Positions 17,344-26,500 of a stretch of 64,000 nt of DNA are shown here, one piece after another. Each line of letters starts with the position of its first letter. Positions within the stretch are counted from its first letter, which is position 1. The translations under genes and the position numbers were made by a program. A model generated the notes under the pieces. It was not told the DNA's origin, did not search any database, and was given only the letters and a program-made list of their open reading frames with translations. This DNA is from Clostridiales bacterium (GTDB lineage Bacteria; Bacillota_E; Sulfobacillia; Sulfobacillales; JAIMBI01), in assembly GCA_027318915.1 (NCBI GenBank), contig DAHVOH010000002.1, forward strand, positions 1 through 64,000, given 5' to 3'.

Positions 17344-18504
17344 TTACGCGGACCGCTTTCGCCCGGCTCGGGCGGTCCAGAACCATGCGAGCGCGGCAGA
17401 GAGCAACGCGAGGCCGCCAAACGTGAGATGGACACGGGACAGCCAGGGCGCCGCCGCCGCCACGGTCAAACCAGCCATGCGGCCCCCGGCGGTCCAGGCG
17501 CCGCTGGTCGCCTGCCAAGGGCCGCGTTCCACGGCGGATGCCTCGTTGAGGATGCGAGACTGTACTAAGTCGGCCAGGAGAAACGTGGCAAAGCCTTCCG
17601 GAATCCCCAGCCCCGTCACCACCCAATAGCCGACCGGCCGCGTCATCACCGTCCATGTGAGACTTAGCACTCCCGTTAGAGCCGCGATCCACCGCTCCGG
17701 ACGACTGGGGTTAAGACGCGGCAACAGCGCGGCCGACAGGAGGCCGGCGCCGCCCCATACCCCGAGTGCCACCCCGTAGCGCAGCGCTCCGGCGTGGAGG
17801 GTGACCAGTATGTAGGCGGTGTACAGCACGTTGGCCATCCACGAAAGAGCGGCCACCACACCGCCGACCGCCATCTGCTCGACCACGGGACGCGGGACCG
17901 GCAGAGAACGGGGCGGGGCCTCGGTCCGGTGGTCCGCCGGACCAACGGCCGGCAATGTCGCCATGACCGCGAAGGCCGCCAGATAACAACCTAGACTGAC
18001 CAGAAAGCCGAGCGCCCGGCCGGCGGTGACGATCAGCGCGCCGGCGAGGACCGGCATCAGGCTGTAAATCACGCTGTCCACCAGACGGAGTCGACTGACC
18101 AACGCCTGGTTGAGGGACGAGGACGACGCGGCCTGGTAGTGGGTGAGTGCCGGCGCGTTAATGGCCACGCCCACCCCCAAGAGAACGGTGGCGCCCAGCG
18201 CCGCGACCAGGGCATGGGCGAACAGGAGGCCGGCGACGCCCAGGATGCGGGCGATGTACGACAACAGGATGAGCCGCTTGGGCTCGGTTCGGGTGGCGAC
18301 GCGCCCCGCATACCGGGCCATGGCCACGGTGGGCAGGTAGACCGCGACGAGGGCGAGCGCATAGCTCTGCGATCCCCGCCAGAGCGCCACCATCAGGAGG
18401 GGTAGCGCGACCTCGCGAAACTGAGCGCCCGTTGTCACCAGCGCCTCGTCGAGGAGGAGCCGTGGCCACCAGGCGGGCTCAGAACCGAGAACCCGGGCCC
18501 TTAT
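17344..18504 (-). CDS. MFS transporter, probable ATA start
   Basis: About 386 aa if it starts at ATA 18504, 364 aa from the first GTG (18438). A dozen hydrophobic segments and a charged loop with RYAGRVATRTEPKR after helix 2 fit the macrolide-efflux-like MFS group. The GTG has no ribosome site and would remove most of helix 1. AAAGGAGG at 18512-18519 lies 7 nt before an in-frame ATA, and the added residues (LGSEPAWWPRLLLDEALVTTG) look like a normal MFS first helix. No ATG, GTG or TTG lies in that window. The substrate is unknown. Confidence 0.72.
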   Translation of the reverse strand: MRARVLGSEPAWWPRLLLDEALVTTGAQFREVALPLLMVALWRGSQSYALALVAVYLPTVAMARYAGRVATRTEPKRLILLSYIARILGVAGLLFAHALVAALGATVLLGVGVAINAPALTHYQAASSSSLNQALVSRLRLVDSVIYSLMPVLAGALIVTAGRALGFLVSLGCYLAAFAVMATLPAVGPADHRTEAPPRSLPVPRPVVEQMAVGGVVAALSWMANVLYTAYILVTLHAGALRYGVALGVWGGAGLLSAALLPRLNPSRPERWIAALTGVLSLTWTVMTRPVGYWVVTGLGIPEGFATFLLADLVQSRILNEASAVERGPWQATSGAWTAGGRMAGLTVAAAAPWLSRVHLTFGGLALLSAALAWFWTARAGRKRSA

Positions 18505-18903
18505 AAAAAAACCTCCTTTGTCGCGGTGAGGGATAGGACAGGGCGGGAACTGGGGCTACACCGACACGGCTATTCGGGAACGGCAGCGCCTAGCCAGGAG
18601 TGGGCTCGCGTCCATCTGTCAGCTTCCGTTCTGCGCTTGTTCCGGCCAAGGCGCCGAGGGGACGCCGCCACGCCCTATTCAAGACCGAGTCTCGCTATTC
18701 GGCGTCCGCCGGCCATGTCCTCCTGCGAGGCCAGAGCCACGTCATCCGGTGGCCCTGCGCGCGAGCTCGTGTGACGGGTCAAGGACTCCGCACCTGGCGC
18801 TCGCAGGGGACGGGCGGCCGAGTTGCCGACACGAGCGGCGGACGCGCGAGGCCGGGAAGTTCCCGGACTTTGCCGGCCCTCGCGCGAGCCGGTGGCGTGC
18901 GCG
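18505..18903. other. Divergent intergenic stretch
   Basis: About 400 GC-rich bases between the MFS and serine hydrolase genes. Apart from the MFS ribosome site and the hydrolase -10 element, no gene or structure is supported. Confidence 0.5.
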
Positions 18904-18912
18904 TGATACGAT
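18904..18912 (+). promoter_or_regulatory. Extended -10 promoter for a leaderless serine hydrolase mRNA
   Basis: TGATACGAT gives an extended -10 (TGn plus TACGAT, 18907-18912). Transcription would start about 7 nt downstream, at or next to the A of the ATG at 18919. There is no Shine-Dalgarno sequence and no -35 box at the normal distance. Confidence 0.45.
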
Positions 18913-18918
18913 GTCGGC

Positions 18919-20322
18919 ATGAACACGAACGCGCTGGATCGAGCTCTCGCCTTCATCGGGGAATGGCTCCCGCTGCGGCACGACCGCCTTGATGTGCCCG
19001 GGTTTCAGGTGGCCGTCTCGCGAGCGGGCGAGGTGCTGTTCAATGAAGCCTACGGGTACGCGGACGTCGAGCAGCGGGTGCCGCTCCGGACTGACCACCT
19101 CTTCCGAATCGCTTCGCATTCCAAGACGTTCACGGCAACGGCCGTGATGTTGCTGCGGGAAGACGGCCGGCTTCGTCTCGACGATCCCGTCGTCGGGTAC
19201 GTGCCGTGGCTTCGCTCGCACCGCGACCCGCGCTGGGCCGAGGTCACCATTCGGCAGTTGTTGTCGCACGGTGGTGGTGTGGTGCGAGACGGCCCAGCCT
19301 CCGCGTTTTGGCAACTGCTGCGACCCTTCCCCGACGAAGCCGGCTTCGTCCAAGAGATGTTGGATGTGGACCTCATGGCCGAGGTGAACACCAAAATGAA
19401 GTACTCCAACTATGGCTATACGCTCCTGGGCCGCGTGGTCGAGAGCGCGTCCGGCCAACCATACAACGACTTCGTGGTCGACCGGATTGTGAAGCCGCTG
19501 GGCTTGCGCGACACGTACCCCGAATACCGGCCGGACTCAGGTGGCCCGGATGCGGCGCGGGTGGTGACCGGGTACGCTCGGAAGGAAGCGGGGCGCCGCC
19601 TGCCCATCGCGCCCGCAGACACGCGGGCGATGTCCCCGGCGACCGGGTTTTGTTCCACCGCGCGGGATCTCACCCGCTACTTGACGGCTCACATGGTGGG
19701 ATCGGGGGAGTTGCTCTCCGACGCATCGAAAAAAGAGATGCAGAAGGTGCATTGGCACGCGGAACACCTGGGCCAACCCGGTGGGAGCGACGATTATGGC
19801 CTGGGGATGATTTTGGAGAAAGTCGGCAAACATCGCACCTTTGGGCATAGCGGAGGCTTTCCCGGCCACATCACGAAATCCTGCGCAGACGCGGGCGACC
19901 GGTTGGTGGTCGTGGCTCTCACCAACGCCATCGACGGACCGGCCAGTCAAATCGTGACCGGCATTTACAGCATCATCGACTTTTTCCAGGAAAATACGGG
20001 CACCGCCACCAGTCCCGACCTGACCCACCTGGAGGGCTTCTACGAGCAATTGTGGGGTCCAAGCGCCGTCGTGGCGACCAAAGAGGGACTGGCCATCGTG
20101 AGTCCAGACCAGTGGGAGCCGTTCGGACTGGTGGAGAAGCTGGTGGCCGTGGAGGGGGACACGTTCCGCATCAGTGAGGCCGACAGTTACGGCTCGTCTG
20201 ACGAGTTGGTGCGCTTTCACCTTCAGGACGGCCACGTCGATACCATCGACCACGCGGGCAGCACCCTTTGGCCGCGCGAGGCGTGGCGCCGGCGGATGGA
20301 GGGGCTGACCCGGGTCGGGTGA
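18919..20322 (+). CDS. Serine hydrolase, beta-lactamase/class C PBP-like
   Basis: 467 aa. The active-site motifs are S-x-x-K in RIASHSKTFTA (about residue 68), YSN in KYSNYGY (about 157) and a third motif GHSGGFPGH (about 312). A C-terminal domain of about 120 residues follows. No signal peptide is visible, so it is probably cytoplasmic. Family members are esterases, D-aminopeptidases or DD-peptidases; the substrate is not predictable. No ribosome site precedes the ATG. It lies between the two 68-bp repeats, so it may have been acquired with them. Confidence 0.85.
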   Translation: MNTNALDRALAFIGEWLPLRHDRLDVPGFQVAVSRAGEVLFNEAYGYADVEQRVPLRTDHLFRIASHSKTFTATAVMLLREDGRLRLDDPVVGYVPWLRSHRDPRWAEVTIRQLLSHGGGVVRDGPASAFWQLLRPFPDEAGFVQEMLDVDLMAEVNTKMKYSNYGYTLLGRVVESASGQPYNDFVVDRIVKPLGLRDTYPEYRPDSGGPDAARVVTGYARKEAGRRLPIAPADTRAMSPATGFCSTARDLTRYLTAHMVGSGELLSDASKKEMQKVHWHAEHLGQPGGSDDYGLGMILEKVGKHRTFGHSGGFPGHITKSCADAGDRLVVVALTNAIDGPASQIVTGIYSIIDFFQENTGTATSPDLTHLEGFYEQLWGPSAVVATKEGLAIVSPDQWEPFGLVEKLVAVEGDTFRISEADSYGSSDELVRFHLQDGHVDTIDHAGSTLWPREAWRRRMEGLTRVG

Positions 20323-20507
20323 GCCATCGGCAGCCCGCGCTCCACATCCCATCTGGACTGGCTCCGGCTCTCCAAGGAGCCTCGTCGGCGCCTGGCTGGA
20401 CGCCGAGGTGCGAGGCGGTCGGCGTCGAGGCGTCAGCCCGAGGGAACCTCGCCTGCGGGTGGAGTGACTCCGTACCCATGGGCCTCGGACTGGGGTTCCC
20501 TCCTGTG

Positions 20508-20575
20508 TAGACAACTTCTGACCGTCCACGGATCCCGCTGCTCTGTTTGACACCACGCGACTGGACGCTATTCCG
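20508..20575 (+). repeat. 68-bp direct repeat, copy B
   Basis: Matches 16830-16897 with about six mismatches, in the same orientation. It lies between the serine hydrolase and the ornithine-cyclodeaminase-like gene, ending 40 nt before the latter's start. The preceding bases from 20323 hold no other supported feature. Confidence 0.8.
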
Positions 20576-20615
20576 TGCGCCCCGATATTCTGCCATTGAA
20601 GGGGGGAGCCAAGAC

Positions 20616-21548
20616 ATGCGACTGCTGTCCGACGATGACGTGCGGGACGCGCTCCCCATGGTCGACGCGATTGCCGTGATGAAGAACGTCTTTCGGGCGC
20701 GGGCCGACGGGACTCTCATCTCTCCCCCTCGCTCGGGCTTTCGCGCCGGCGACGTGGGACTAGTGTGGACGCCCGGCGGTTATCTCCCGTCCGCTCTCAT
20801 GGGACTGCGCGTCTACCTCACCGGGTTGGCAGCCAGTGACCAGTTGGTCGCGGCGTGGGACACCCAGTCCGGGACGCTGACAGCCCTGGCGATCGGATCC
20901 CGGCTGGGGCGTCTCCGCACCGGTGCCATTGGGGGTGTGGCCATGGACTGTCTCGCCCGGGCTGATGCGAAGACGGTGGGAGTGATTGGATTTGGCCGAC
21001 AGGCCTGGTATCAGGTCGAGGCGGCCATCGCTGTGCGGCCCATCCAACGGGTGGTGGTCTACCGTCGTGACCGAAGCCGGTTGGAGGCCAGCGTGGCCGA
21101 GGCTCAGCGGACGTGGCCGGTGGAGGTTGTCGCGGCGTCGTCGCCCCACGCTGCGGTGGCAGAAGCCGACATTGTGGTGACGGCCACGGGGTCGGCCTCG
21201 CCCGTCCTCGATCCGGCATGGATACGACCCGGCACGCACATCAATGCATTGGGGCCCAAGTACCATGACCGGACTGAATTGCCCTCATCGATAGCGGATG
21301 CGGCCCAAATTCTGGTCACGGATTTCCCAGAGCAATACCGCTCGGATCCGGATTTCCTCTGGTATGGCACGCCGCACGGGGATCGACTGGACGATCTCGC
21401 CGGGCTAATCGATGGCGCCGAGCGCCGTGATCCGTCCGCCATCACGCTGTTCCTCTCACACGGCCTGTCGGGAACCGAAGTCGTCCTGTTGCACGAAGTC
21501 GCACAGCGGGCGCAAAAATTAGACCGGGGGCAAGACGTTCGGCTTTAG
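20616..21548 (+). CDS. Ornithine cyclodeaminase / mu-crystallin family protein
   Basis: 310 aa NAD(P)-binding protein of the OCD/mu-crystallin family, whose members deaminate ornithine or reduce ketimines and 2-oxo acids. The Rossmann segment is VGVIGFGRQAWYQVEAA near residue 125, followed by the strand VVVYRRDRSR. TGSASPVLDPAWIRPGTHI is the usual nucleotide-proximal loop. ATG at 20616 follows AAGGGGGGAG by 8 nt; the in-frame start at 20547 lies inside repeat B. The substrate is unknown. Confidence 0.85.
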   Translation: MRLLSDDDVRDALPMVDAIAVMKNVFRARADGTLISPPRSGFRAGDVGLVWTPGGYLPSALMGLRVYLTGLAASDQLVAAWDTQSGTLTALAIGSRLGRLRTGAIGGVAMDCLARADAKTVGVIGFGRQAWYQVEAAIAVRPIQRVVVYRRDRSRLEASVAEAQRTWPVEVVAASSPHAAVAEADIVVTATGSASPVLDPAWIRPGTHINALGPKYHDRTELPSSIADAAQILVTDFPEQYRSDPDFLWYGTPHGDRLDDLAGLIDGAERRDPSAITLFLSHGLSGTEVVLLHEVAQRAQKLDRGQDVRL

Positions 21549-21913
21549 CCGAGCCCGTGGGCGCGCTCGAGGGCGGATGATGAGTTCTGATCGTCGAGGG
21601 CATCGACGGGGTGTCCATCGGCCCCGGCAACCGGCCGGCTCCCATGAGTTTCGCGCCCGGCCCGGACCAGCCAGGCCCAACAGTCGTGCAGGAGTGCCTG
21701 TCCGTGCGGGAGGCGGATCGCCCCTCGGGTGCCGGCCGGCTGACAGCGGGGCGGCGGGCGAGGCGGAAGGCTTCACGCCGCCGGCCATGAGGCGGTGCCT
21801 GGGCGCGTCGGATCGCCCGGTCCGCGGATCGCGGGGCGGCGTCCGGACGTAAAGGCGGGACCAAGTCGACGCTCTCGGCGCGGCCGGGCGTAAGCAGCAA
21901 AGGAGATGACGGC
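21549..21913. other. Intergenic stretch without a supported gene
   Basis: 365 bases. Only the AAAGGAG ribosome site of the next gene is recognisable. Confidence 0.5.
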
Positions 21914-22903
21914 GTGACGCTGACCATTGTGGATACGGGTCGGGCCATTCGCGCGGTGCCGGAACTGGGGGAGCGCATTCGCAACGTCGGGCATCGCTTG
22001 ATCGAACCGCCCGATCCGCTCACCACCGAAGACGAGGTGCTCCAATGGACCGAAGCCGCCGACGCGGTGATTGCCGGCGGTCGGGAACCGTTCAACGCCC
22101 ATGTCCTGCAAGCGGCCCGTCGGCTCCGCGTGATTTCTCGGGCCGGCGTCGGCTTTGATCGGATTGATGTGCCGCGGGCGACCGCGCTCGGCATCAGCGT
22201 GGCCGTCACCCCGGGCACCTTGGAGGAGTCGGTGGCGGACATGGCGCTGCTCCTGCTGCTGGCCGCGGCGCGGCAGGTGGTGCCCATGAACGCCGCCGTG
22301 CACGGCGGGCGCTGGGACCGCATGGCGGGGCTGGAGCTCTACGGCAAGTGTCTCGGCATCCTGGGTCTTGGCCGCATCGGACGGGCGGTGTCGCGCCGCG
22401 CCCAGTCGTTCGGCATGCGGATAGTCGCCTATGATCCCAATCCGGACTCGGCCTGGGCCGCAGATAATCACATCGTGCTGGTTGACGACTGGCCCAAGGT
22501 GTTGGCGGAGGCCGATGTCGTGTCGCTCCATCTTCCGCTCACGCCCGGGCTGGTTGGGTTTGTCAACCGGGACTTCCTGCGGCGAATGCGGCCGGGGAGC
22601 ATTTTGGTGAACACGGCGCGGGGCCCGCTGGTGGACGAGGATGCCTTGGCCGAGGCCCTGACCACGGGACACCTCCGCGCCGCCGCGCTCGATGTCTTGG
22701 CGACCGAGCCGGTGACCGCCCACAATCCGCTGCGCGACCTCCCCAATGTCATCCTGACGCCGCATGTGGCGTCGTTCACGGTCGAGGCCTGGCGCCGGGT
22801 TGTCACCCGGGCGGTGGACAATGCGTTGGCCGTGCTGGCGGACCGCCTTCCCGACGCGTTGGTCGACCCCGCCGTGTGGGAGCGGCGGCGCGGCGGCGCG
22901 TAG
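21914..22903 (+). CDS. D-isomer-specific 2-hydroxyacid dehydrogenase
   Basis: 329 aa, related to phosphoglycerate dehydrogenase. The NAD site is LGILGLGRIGRAV near residue 152 with Asp at the end of the next strand (AYDPNPD), indicating NAD preference. The catalytic residues are Arg in NTARGPLVD, Glu in LATEPVTA and His in LTPHVASF. There is no ACT domain, so it is not a full-length SerA. GTG at 21914 follows AAAGGAG by 8 nt. The substrate is unknown. Confidence 0.9.
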   Translation: MTLTIVDTGRAIRAVPELGERIRNVGHRLIEPPDPLTTEDEVLQWTEAADAVIAGGREPFNAHVLQAARRLRVISRAGVGFDRIDVPRATALGISVAVTPGTLEESVADMALLLLLAAARQVVPMNAAVHGGRWDRMAGLELYGKCLGILGLGRIGRAVSRRAQSFGMRIVAYDPNPDSAWAADNHIVLVDDWPKVLAEADVVSLHLPLTPGLVGFVNRDFLRRMRPGSILVNTARGPLVDEDALAEALTTGHLRAAALDVLATEPVTAHNPLRDLPNVILTPHVASFTVEAWRRVVTRAVDNALAVLADRLPDALVDPAVWERRRGGA

Positions 22904-23442
22904 CGGGACGCGGTCCGGATGAAGACAGACGGGCGGCCGCACCGGGGGGTGCTCTGGGCGCACTCTGGGACGCGATCCGAGGACACCCGGCCGATCGGGG
23001 ACGCCACTCTCCACGCGATGTGCCGGAGGGTGGTGGCAGAAGAACCGGGGCCGCCCGGGTCACATGGTGCGCGGGGACGGGGACATCCGGGGCACCTCTC
23101 GCGGCCCGAGGTCTCTGACGGCCCGGCGCGCGCCGCTCGTCATCGACGCACGTCCCGCCGTGCGCAGGGGATCGAGCGGCACCGCGCGCCGCGTCCGGCG
23201 AGTCGCGCGAGTGCGGCGGGATGCCGCGTAGAGTCTCCCTGGGGCGCGGGGCGGGCGGAGCCGGCAACCCGATGACGGAGTTCGGCCGTGGGGAGCAGGG
23301 CCGACTGGCGGGCGGCGCCGACGCTGGCGCGAGCCTCGGCGGCGACCGAGGTGCGGAGGGGTCGGGGAGGGTGTGCGCCCTGACCGCCCTTGGGCCCTCG
23401 GCCGTATCAGATTCTTTCCTGCGCCGGCCAAGAGCCCGAGCG
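22904..23442. other. Intergenic stretch without a supported gene
   Basis: About 540 very GC-rich bases. Open frames here are Arg/Gly/Pro-rich with no ribosome sites; I see no domain, RNA gene or clear hairpin. Confidence 0.5.
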
Positions 23443-23448
23443 TATAAT
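23443..23448 (+). promoter_or_regulatory. Consensus -10 box for the diiron-protein operon
   Basis: TATAAT lies 36 nt before the ATG of the next gene, in an otherwise GC-rich stretch. No good -35 is seen at 16-18 nt spacing, so an activator may be needed. Confidence 0.5.
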
Positions 23449-23483
23449 AGACCCATTAACGGAGAGCGTCGGATGGAGGGATC

Positions 23484-24323
23484 GTGATGGGCGAAGCGGG
23501 AGGGAACGCGGGCGCCAAGGAAGCCCGGTTGCTGGAGAAGATCCAGCGCGGCGAGGTGGTGGAAGACCCGGAGGAAATGACCGACGAGTACCGGGAGAAC
23601 TTGGTCCATCTCATGCTGATGGAGGCCGACTCGGAGATCGCCGGGGCGTTCGGGTATGTGCCGTGGATCATGAAGGCGCCTACGCCGGCAGAGATGTTGG
23701 CGGTGGCATCCATCACCCGCGACGAGGTCCGGCATGGGCGGGTGGTGTACAAGCTCTTGGAGAATCTGGGCGTCGACGTGGAAGACCGCGTCAAGCAGTT
23801 TGACTTCACCCTGCGCGTCGGCGACAAGGATTATCTGGGCGCGAATCGGGCGGCCGCCGACCAGCGGGTCAACATCTTCTACTATCCCATCGACACGTGG
23901 GCGGAGTTCATCATGTTCAACGTGCTCATGGACCGGGCGGCCGGCCACCAGCTGGACGACGCCGCGCGGTGCAGCTACGGGCCGTGGCGCCGCGTCATGG
24001 ATGGGATCATGAAGGAAGAGACGATGCACATCGCCCACGGCGATACATGGCTTCGCCGCTTGGGCCGGGATCCCGCCACGCACGACGAGATGCAGGAGAC
24101 GTTGGACCGCTGGTGGCCCCGGGTCATGAACGTCTTCGGACGGCCCAAGACCCGGCGCAACGCCATCTATCGCAAATGGGGCCTGAAGCTGCGCGACAAC
24201 GACGAGGTGCGGCAGGCTTTCGTGGCTGATGTCAGTAAAGCCATCGTGGACGCGACGTTGACCGTGCCGACCTGGGTGCCGGATTGGGAACAGGTGCCCG
24301 AGGAAGGGCAGGCGGCGGGTTGA
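23484..24323 (+). CDS. PaaA/PaaC-like ferritin-fold diiron protein
   Basis: 279-aa helical protein of the phenylacetate-oxygenase (PF05138) type. Candidate iron ligands are E50, E80-x-x-H83 in DEVRHG, E140 and E178-x-x-H181 in EETMHIAH, i.e. the paired ExxH of diiron carboxylate proteins. Known relatives (PaaA, BoxB) epoxidise aryl-CoA esters but sit in operons with reductase and partner subunits, which are absent here. GGAGGG precedes the ATG. The stop overlaps the next gene by TTGA. A stand-alone oxygenase or oxidase is the likely class; the substrate is unknown. Confidence 0.78.
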   Translation: MMGEAGGNAGAKEARLLEKIQRGEVVEDPEEMTDEYRENLVHLMLMEADSEIAGAFGYVPWIMKAPTPAEMLAVASITRDEVRHGRVVYKLLENLGVDVEDRVKQFDFTLRVGDKDYLGANRAAADQRVNIFYYPIDTWAEFIMFNVLMDRAAGHQLDDAARCSYGPWRRVMDGIMKEETMHIAHGDTWLRRLGRDPATHDEMQETLDRWWPRVMNVFGRPKTRRNAIYRKWGLKLRDNDEVRQAFVADVSKAIVDATLTVPTWVPDWEQVPEEGQAAG

Positions 24324-24535
24324 ACTCCCTGGCCGACACACGGGTCGTGGACGTGGTGGTCGAGCGCCCCGAGGCGGCGGAGATCCTGGCCCGCTTCGGC
24401 ATTGTGTTTTGTCCCGGCTGCTACGTGGCTCTCACCTCCACGTTGGAGCAGGCGGGGCACTACAATGCGGTCGGCGACATTCCGCGGTTTCTGCGGGAGG
24501 TGGCCGACTTCCTGGAGCAGCACCCGGCTCCCTAG
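24320..24535 (+). CDS. Small CPGC-motif protein (DUF1858-like)
   Basis: 71 aa from the TTG at 24320, which overlaps the stop of the diiron gene (TTGA) and has AGGAAGG about 10 nt upstream. The pattern VVDVVVERPEAAEILARFGI, then C31-P-G-C34, then TLEQAGHYN resembles DUF1858, the small domain also found at the N-terminus of ScdA/RIC iron-centre repair proteins. Coupling to a diiron protein suggests a role in its metal centre, but this is inference. Confidence 0.72.
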   Translation: MNSLADTRVVDVVVERPEAAEILARFGIVFCPGCYVALTSTLEQAGHYNAVGDIPRFLREVADFLEQHPAP

Positions 24536-24560
24536 GCAGGCGCTCGCTGGCGGCCGGCGG

Positions 24561-25580
24561 TCAAGGCGAGCCGGGCGGATTCGTCCACAGGCGCTGGCCG
24601 ATGCCCTGCAGCATATAGCCGGGCAACTCCGCCAGTGATGCCCGCACCAGCGGGTGGGTTAGCGTGGCGAGCAGGCGGTCGGTGGCCGGGGTGGGCTCGG
24701 CGTCTGTCACCCAGTCAAAGGGTTCTTCCGCCCACGGGGCAAACTCGAGACCGTACGCGGCGGCGGCGGCCTCCGTGGCAATCGCCACGGGCGCCCGGCC
24801 GTTGGCCACCCAACGGGCCGCCTGCAGGTGGGAATGGGCTTCCGGCGCCGTAGCCTCGGGGCGGGCCAGACCCGCCCCGAGGGCTCGCCGTTCGGCCAAG
24901 GCCCGCGCTTCGGACCCCGGCTGCCGCAGGATCATGCGGCCGGAGGTCCAATGGGCTTCCCACGCCTCCAGATCCTCTCGCACCCGTCCGACCAAACCTG
25001 ACCGCCACGTGACGGCGTGGATACCCATGGCACCCGGAATGTCCGTCGCCCAAGGCCGGTTGTATCCGCTGGGGTGGTGGAGGTGGATGCCCGCGACATG
25101 CACGCACCCGGTTCTCAGAAGGGTCAGGGCCTCCTGGCTGGGGCAGGGCCAGACGTCGCACCACCATCCGGGATGAAGGCGCGCCATCCAGTCGGCGATG
25201 ATAGGTAGGGCCGGGTCGCAGCCCGCCACCACCACGACGCGTTCCGGCGGCCGCGCCTGCGGCAGCGGCGTCAAACCCTGTCCTGTCACCTGGACGTCCG
25301 CTTGAAGTCCCTCCACGCCAAACAGCGTGAGCTGCCGGACCAATGCCCAGCGCGCCCAGCGCGTGCGCGATCCCACGAAGACCGGATCGCGGTCGGGCGC
25401 GAGCAGATCCTCGGCCGTGGTGCCGAGCACCTGCGCCAGGCGCACGGCCGTATCGGCGCGCGGCATGCGCCCCTGCTCGATGGCCAGCAGGGCCTGACGG
25501 CTAATCCCGGCCCGTCGCGCGGTTTCACTCAAACTCAATCCCAACTGCTGTCGCCGGCGCCTTATCCGTGCACCAATCAT
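24561..25580 (-). CDS. XRE-type HTH regulator fused to a periplasmic-binding-protein-like domain
   Basis: 339 aa. Residues 1-60 are an XRE helix-turn-helix (GLSLSETARRAGISRQALLAIEQG). The rest resembles the PBP-like ligand domain found in regulators of molybdate/tungstate uptake and molybdopterin synthesis, with GCDPALPIIADWM at its start. It is the last gene of a four-gene operon for an oxyanion-type ABC importer, joined by an ATGA overlap to the ATPase gene. It probably senses the transported oxyanion and controls the operon. Confidence 0.82.
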   Translation of the reverse strand: MIGARIRRRRQQLGLSLSETARRAGISRQALLAIEQGRMPRADTAVRLAQVLGTTAEDLLAPDRDPVFVGSRTRWARWALVRQLTLFGVEGLQADVQVTGQGLTPLPQARPPERVVVVAGCDPALPIIADWMARLHPGWWCDVWPCPSQEALTLLRTGCVHVAGIHLHHPSGYNRPWATDIPGAMGIHAVTWRSGLVGRVREDLEAWEAHWTSGRMILRQPGSEARALAERRALGAGLARPEATAPEAHSHLQAARWVANGRAPVAIATEAAAAAYGLEFAPWAEEPFDWVTDAEPTPATDRLLATLTHPLVRASLAELPGYMLQGIGQRLWTNPPGSP

Positions 25581-26500
25581 GGCTCAGTCACCCGCCTGGC
25601 CCGAAATCCCACCCGGACCACCTCCCCTACCTGAGGACGCGCGCGCTGCGCGGACCCCTGCGCGATGACGGCGGGACCCTGCTCGGGGATGAGCCGCACC
25701 CGCCAGGCAAAACCGGACTCCATACGGGCCTCCACGCGGGCCTCGATGACCACGGAGCAACTGCTGAAGTCGTCCCATTCGGCCGCCTCCGGGTGCAGGG
25801 CATACTGGCCGTCCCAGATCTGGTAGCCCAGCATAGTCGCCGCCCGCCGGTTCGGGGGCCGGCGGAAGAGTGCGTCGGGAACGCCGTCCGATAAGGGCTG
25901 GCCTTCGTAGAGCAGCAGCACTTGGTCGGCCATTTGCTGCACATCCCCCCAATCGTGGGTGGCCCAGACCACGGCCATCCCCCGCCGCCGGCACCAGGCT
26001 CCCAACCAAGGCGCCAGGCTGTCGCGCGCGGGTTGGTCCAGACCGGAAAACGGTTCGTCCAGCAGCAGAACGGCGGGATCGCGAGCCAGTGCGCGGGCCA
26101 GCGCGGCCCGTTGCTGCTGTCCTCCGGACAGTTGTCGCGGACGGCGGTCCAACAGATCGGCCAGGCCAAGCTCCCGGGACAGCTCGGCCGCGCCGTCGTC
26201 GAAGCGGTGTCCCGGCCGTGCTTCGGCCACCTGCCGGCGCACGGTCCAATGGGGAAAGAGGCTGGGCTCCTGGGGCACCAGCGTCACCGGCCGGAGATGG
26301 AGCGGCCGCGCGGTCAGAGACTCTCCATGCCAGGACAGGTGGCCAGACAGGGATTCCAACCCGGCCAGGGAGCGGAGCGTCGTGGTTTTTCCGCTCCCGG
26401 AGGGGCCAAACAACGCCAGGATCTGGGCGGGGGCCACCGCCAGCCGGAGCGTGGACGGCGGGCGGCCGAGCGGCTTGAGCCGCAGGTCAGCGCGCAACAC
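25577..26500 (-). CDS. ABC importer ATPase (molybdate/tungstate type)
   Basis: 307 aa. Walker A is GPSGSGKTT, Q-loop VPQEPSLFP, signature LSGGQQQR, Walker B AVLLLDEPFSGLD and the H-loop THDWGD. A C-terminal domain of about 80 residues, after the ATPase core, resembles the regulatory domain of ModC/WtpC-type subunits. GTG start at 26500 overlaps the permease gene by 14 nt. It energises uptake through the permease encoded just upstream. Confidence 0.9.
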   Translation of the reverse strand: MLRADLRLKPLGRPPSTLRLAVAPAQILALFGPSGSGKTTTLRSLAGLESLSGHLSWHGESLTARPLHLRPVTLVPQEPSLFPHWTVRRQVAEARPGHRFDDGAAELSRELGLADLLDRRPRQLSGGQQQRAALARALARDPAVLLLDEPFSGLDQPARDSLAPWLGAWCRRRGMAVVWATHDWGDVQQMADQVLLLYEGQPLSDGVPDALFRRPPNRRAATMLGYQIWDGQYALHPEAAEWDDFSSCSVVIEARVEARMESGFAWRVRLIPEQGPAVIAQGSAQRARPQVGEVVRVGFRARRVTEP

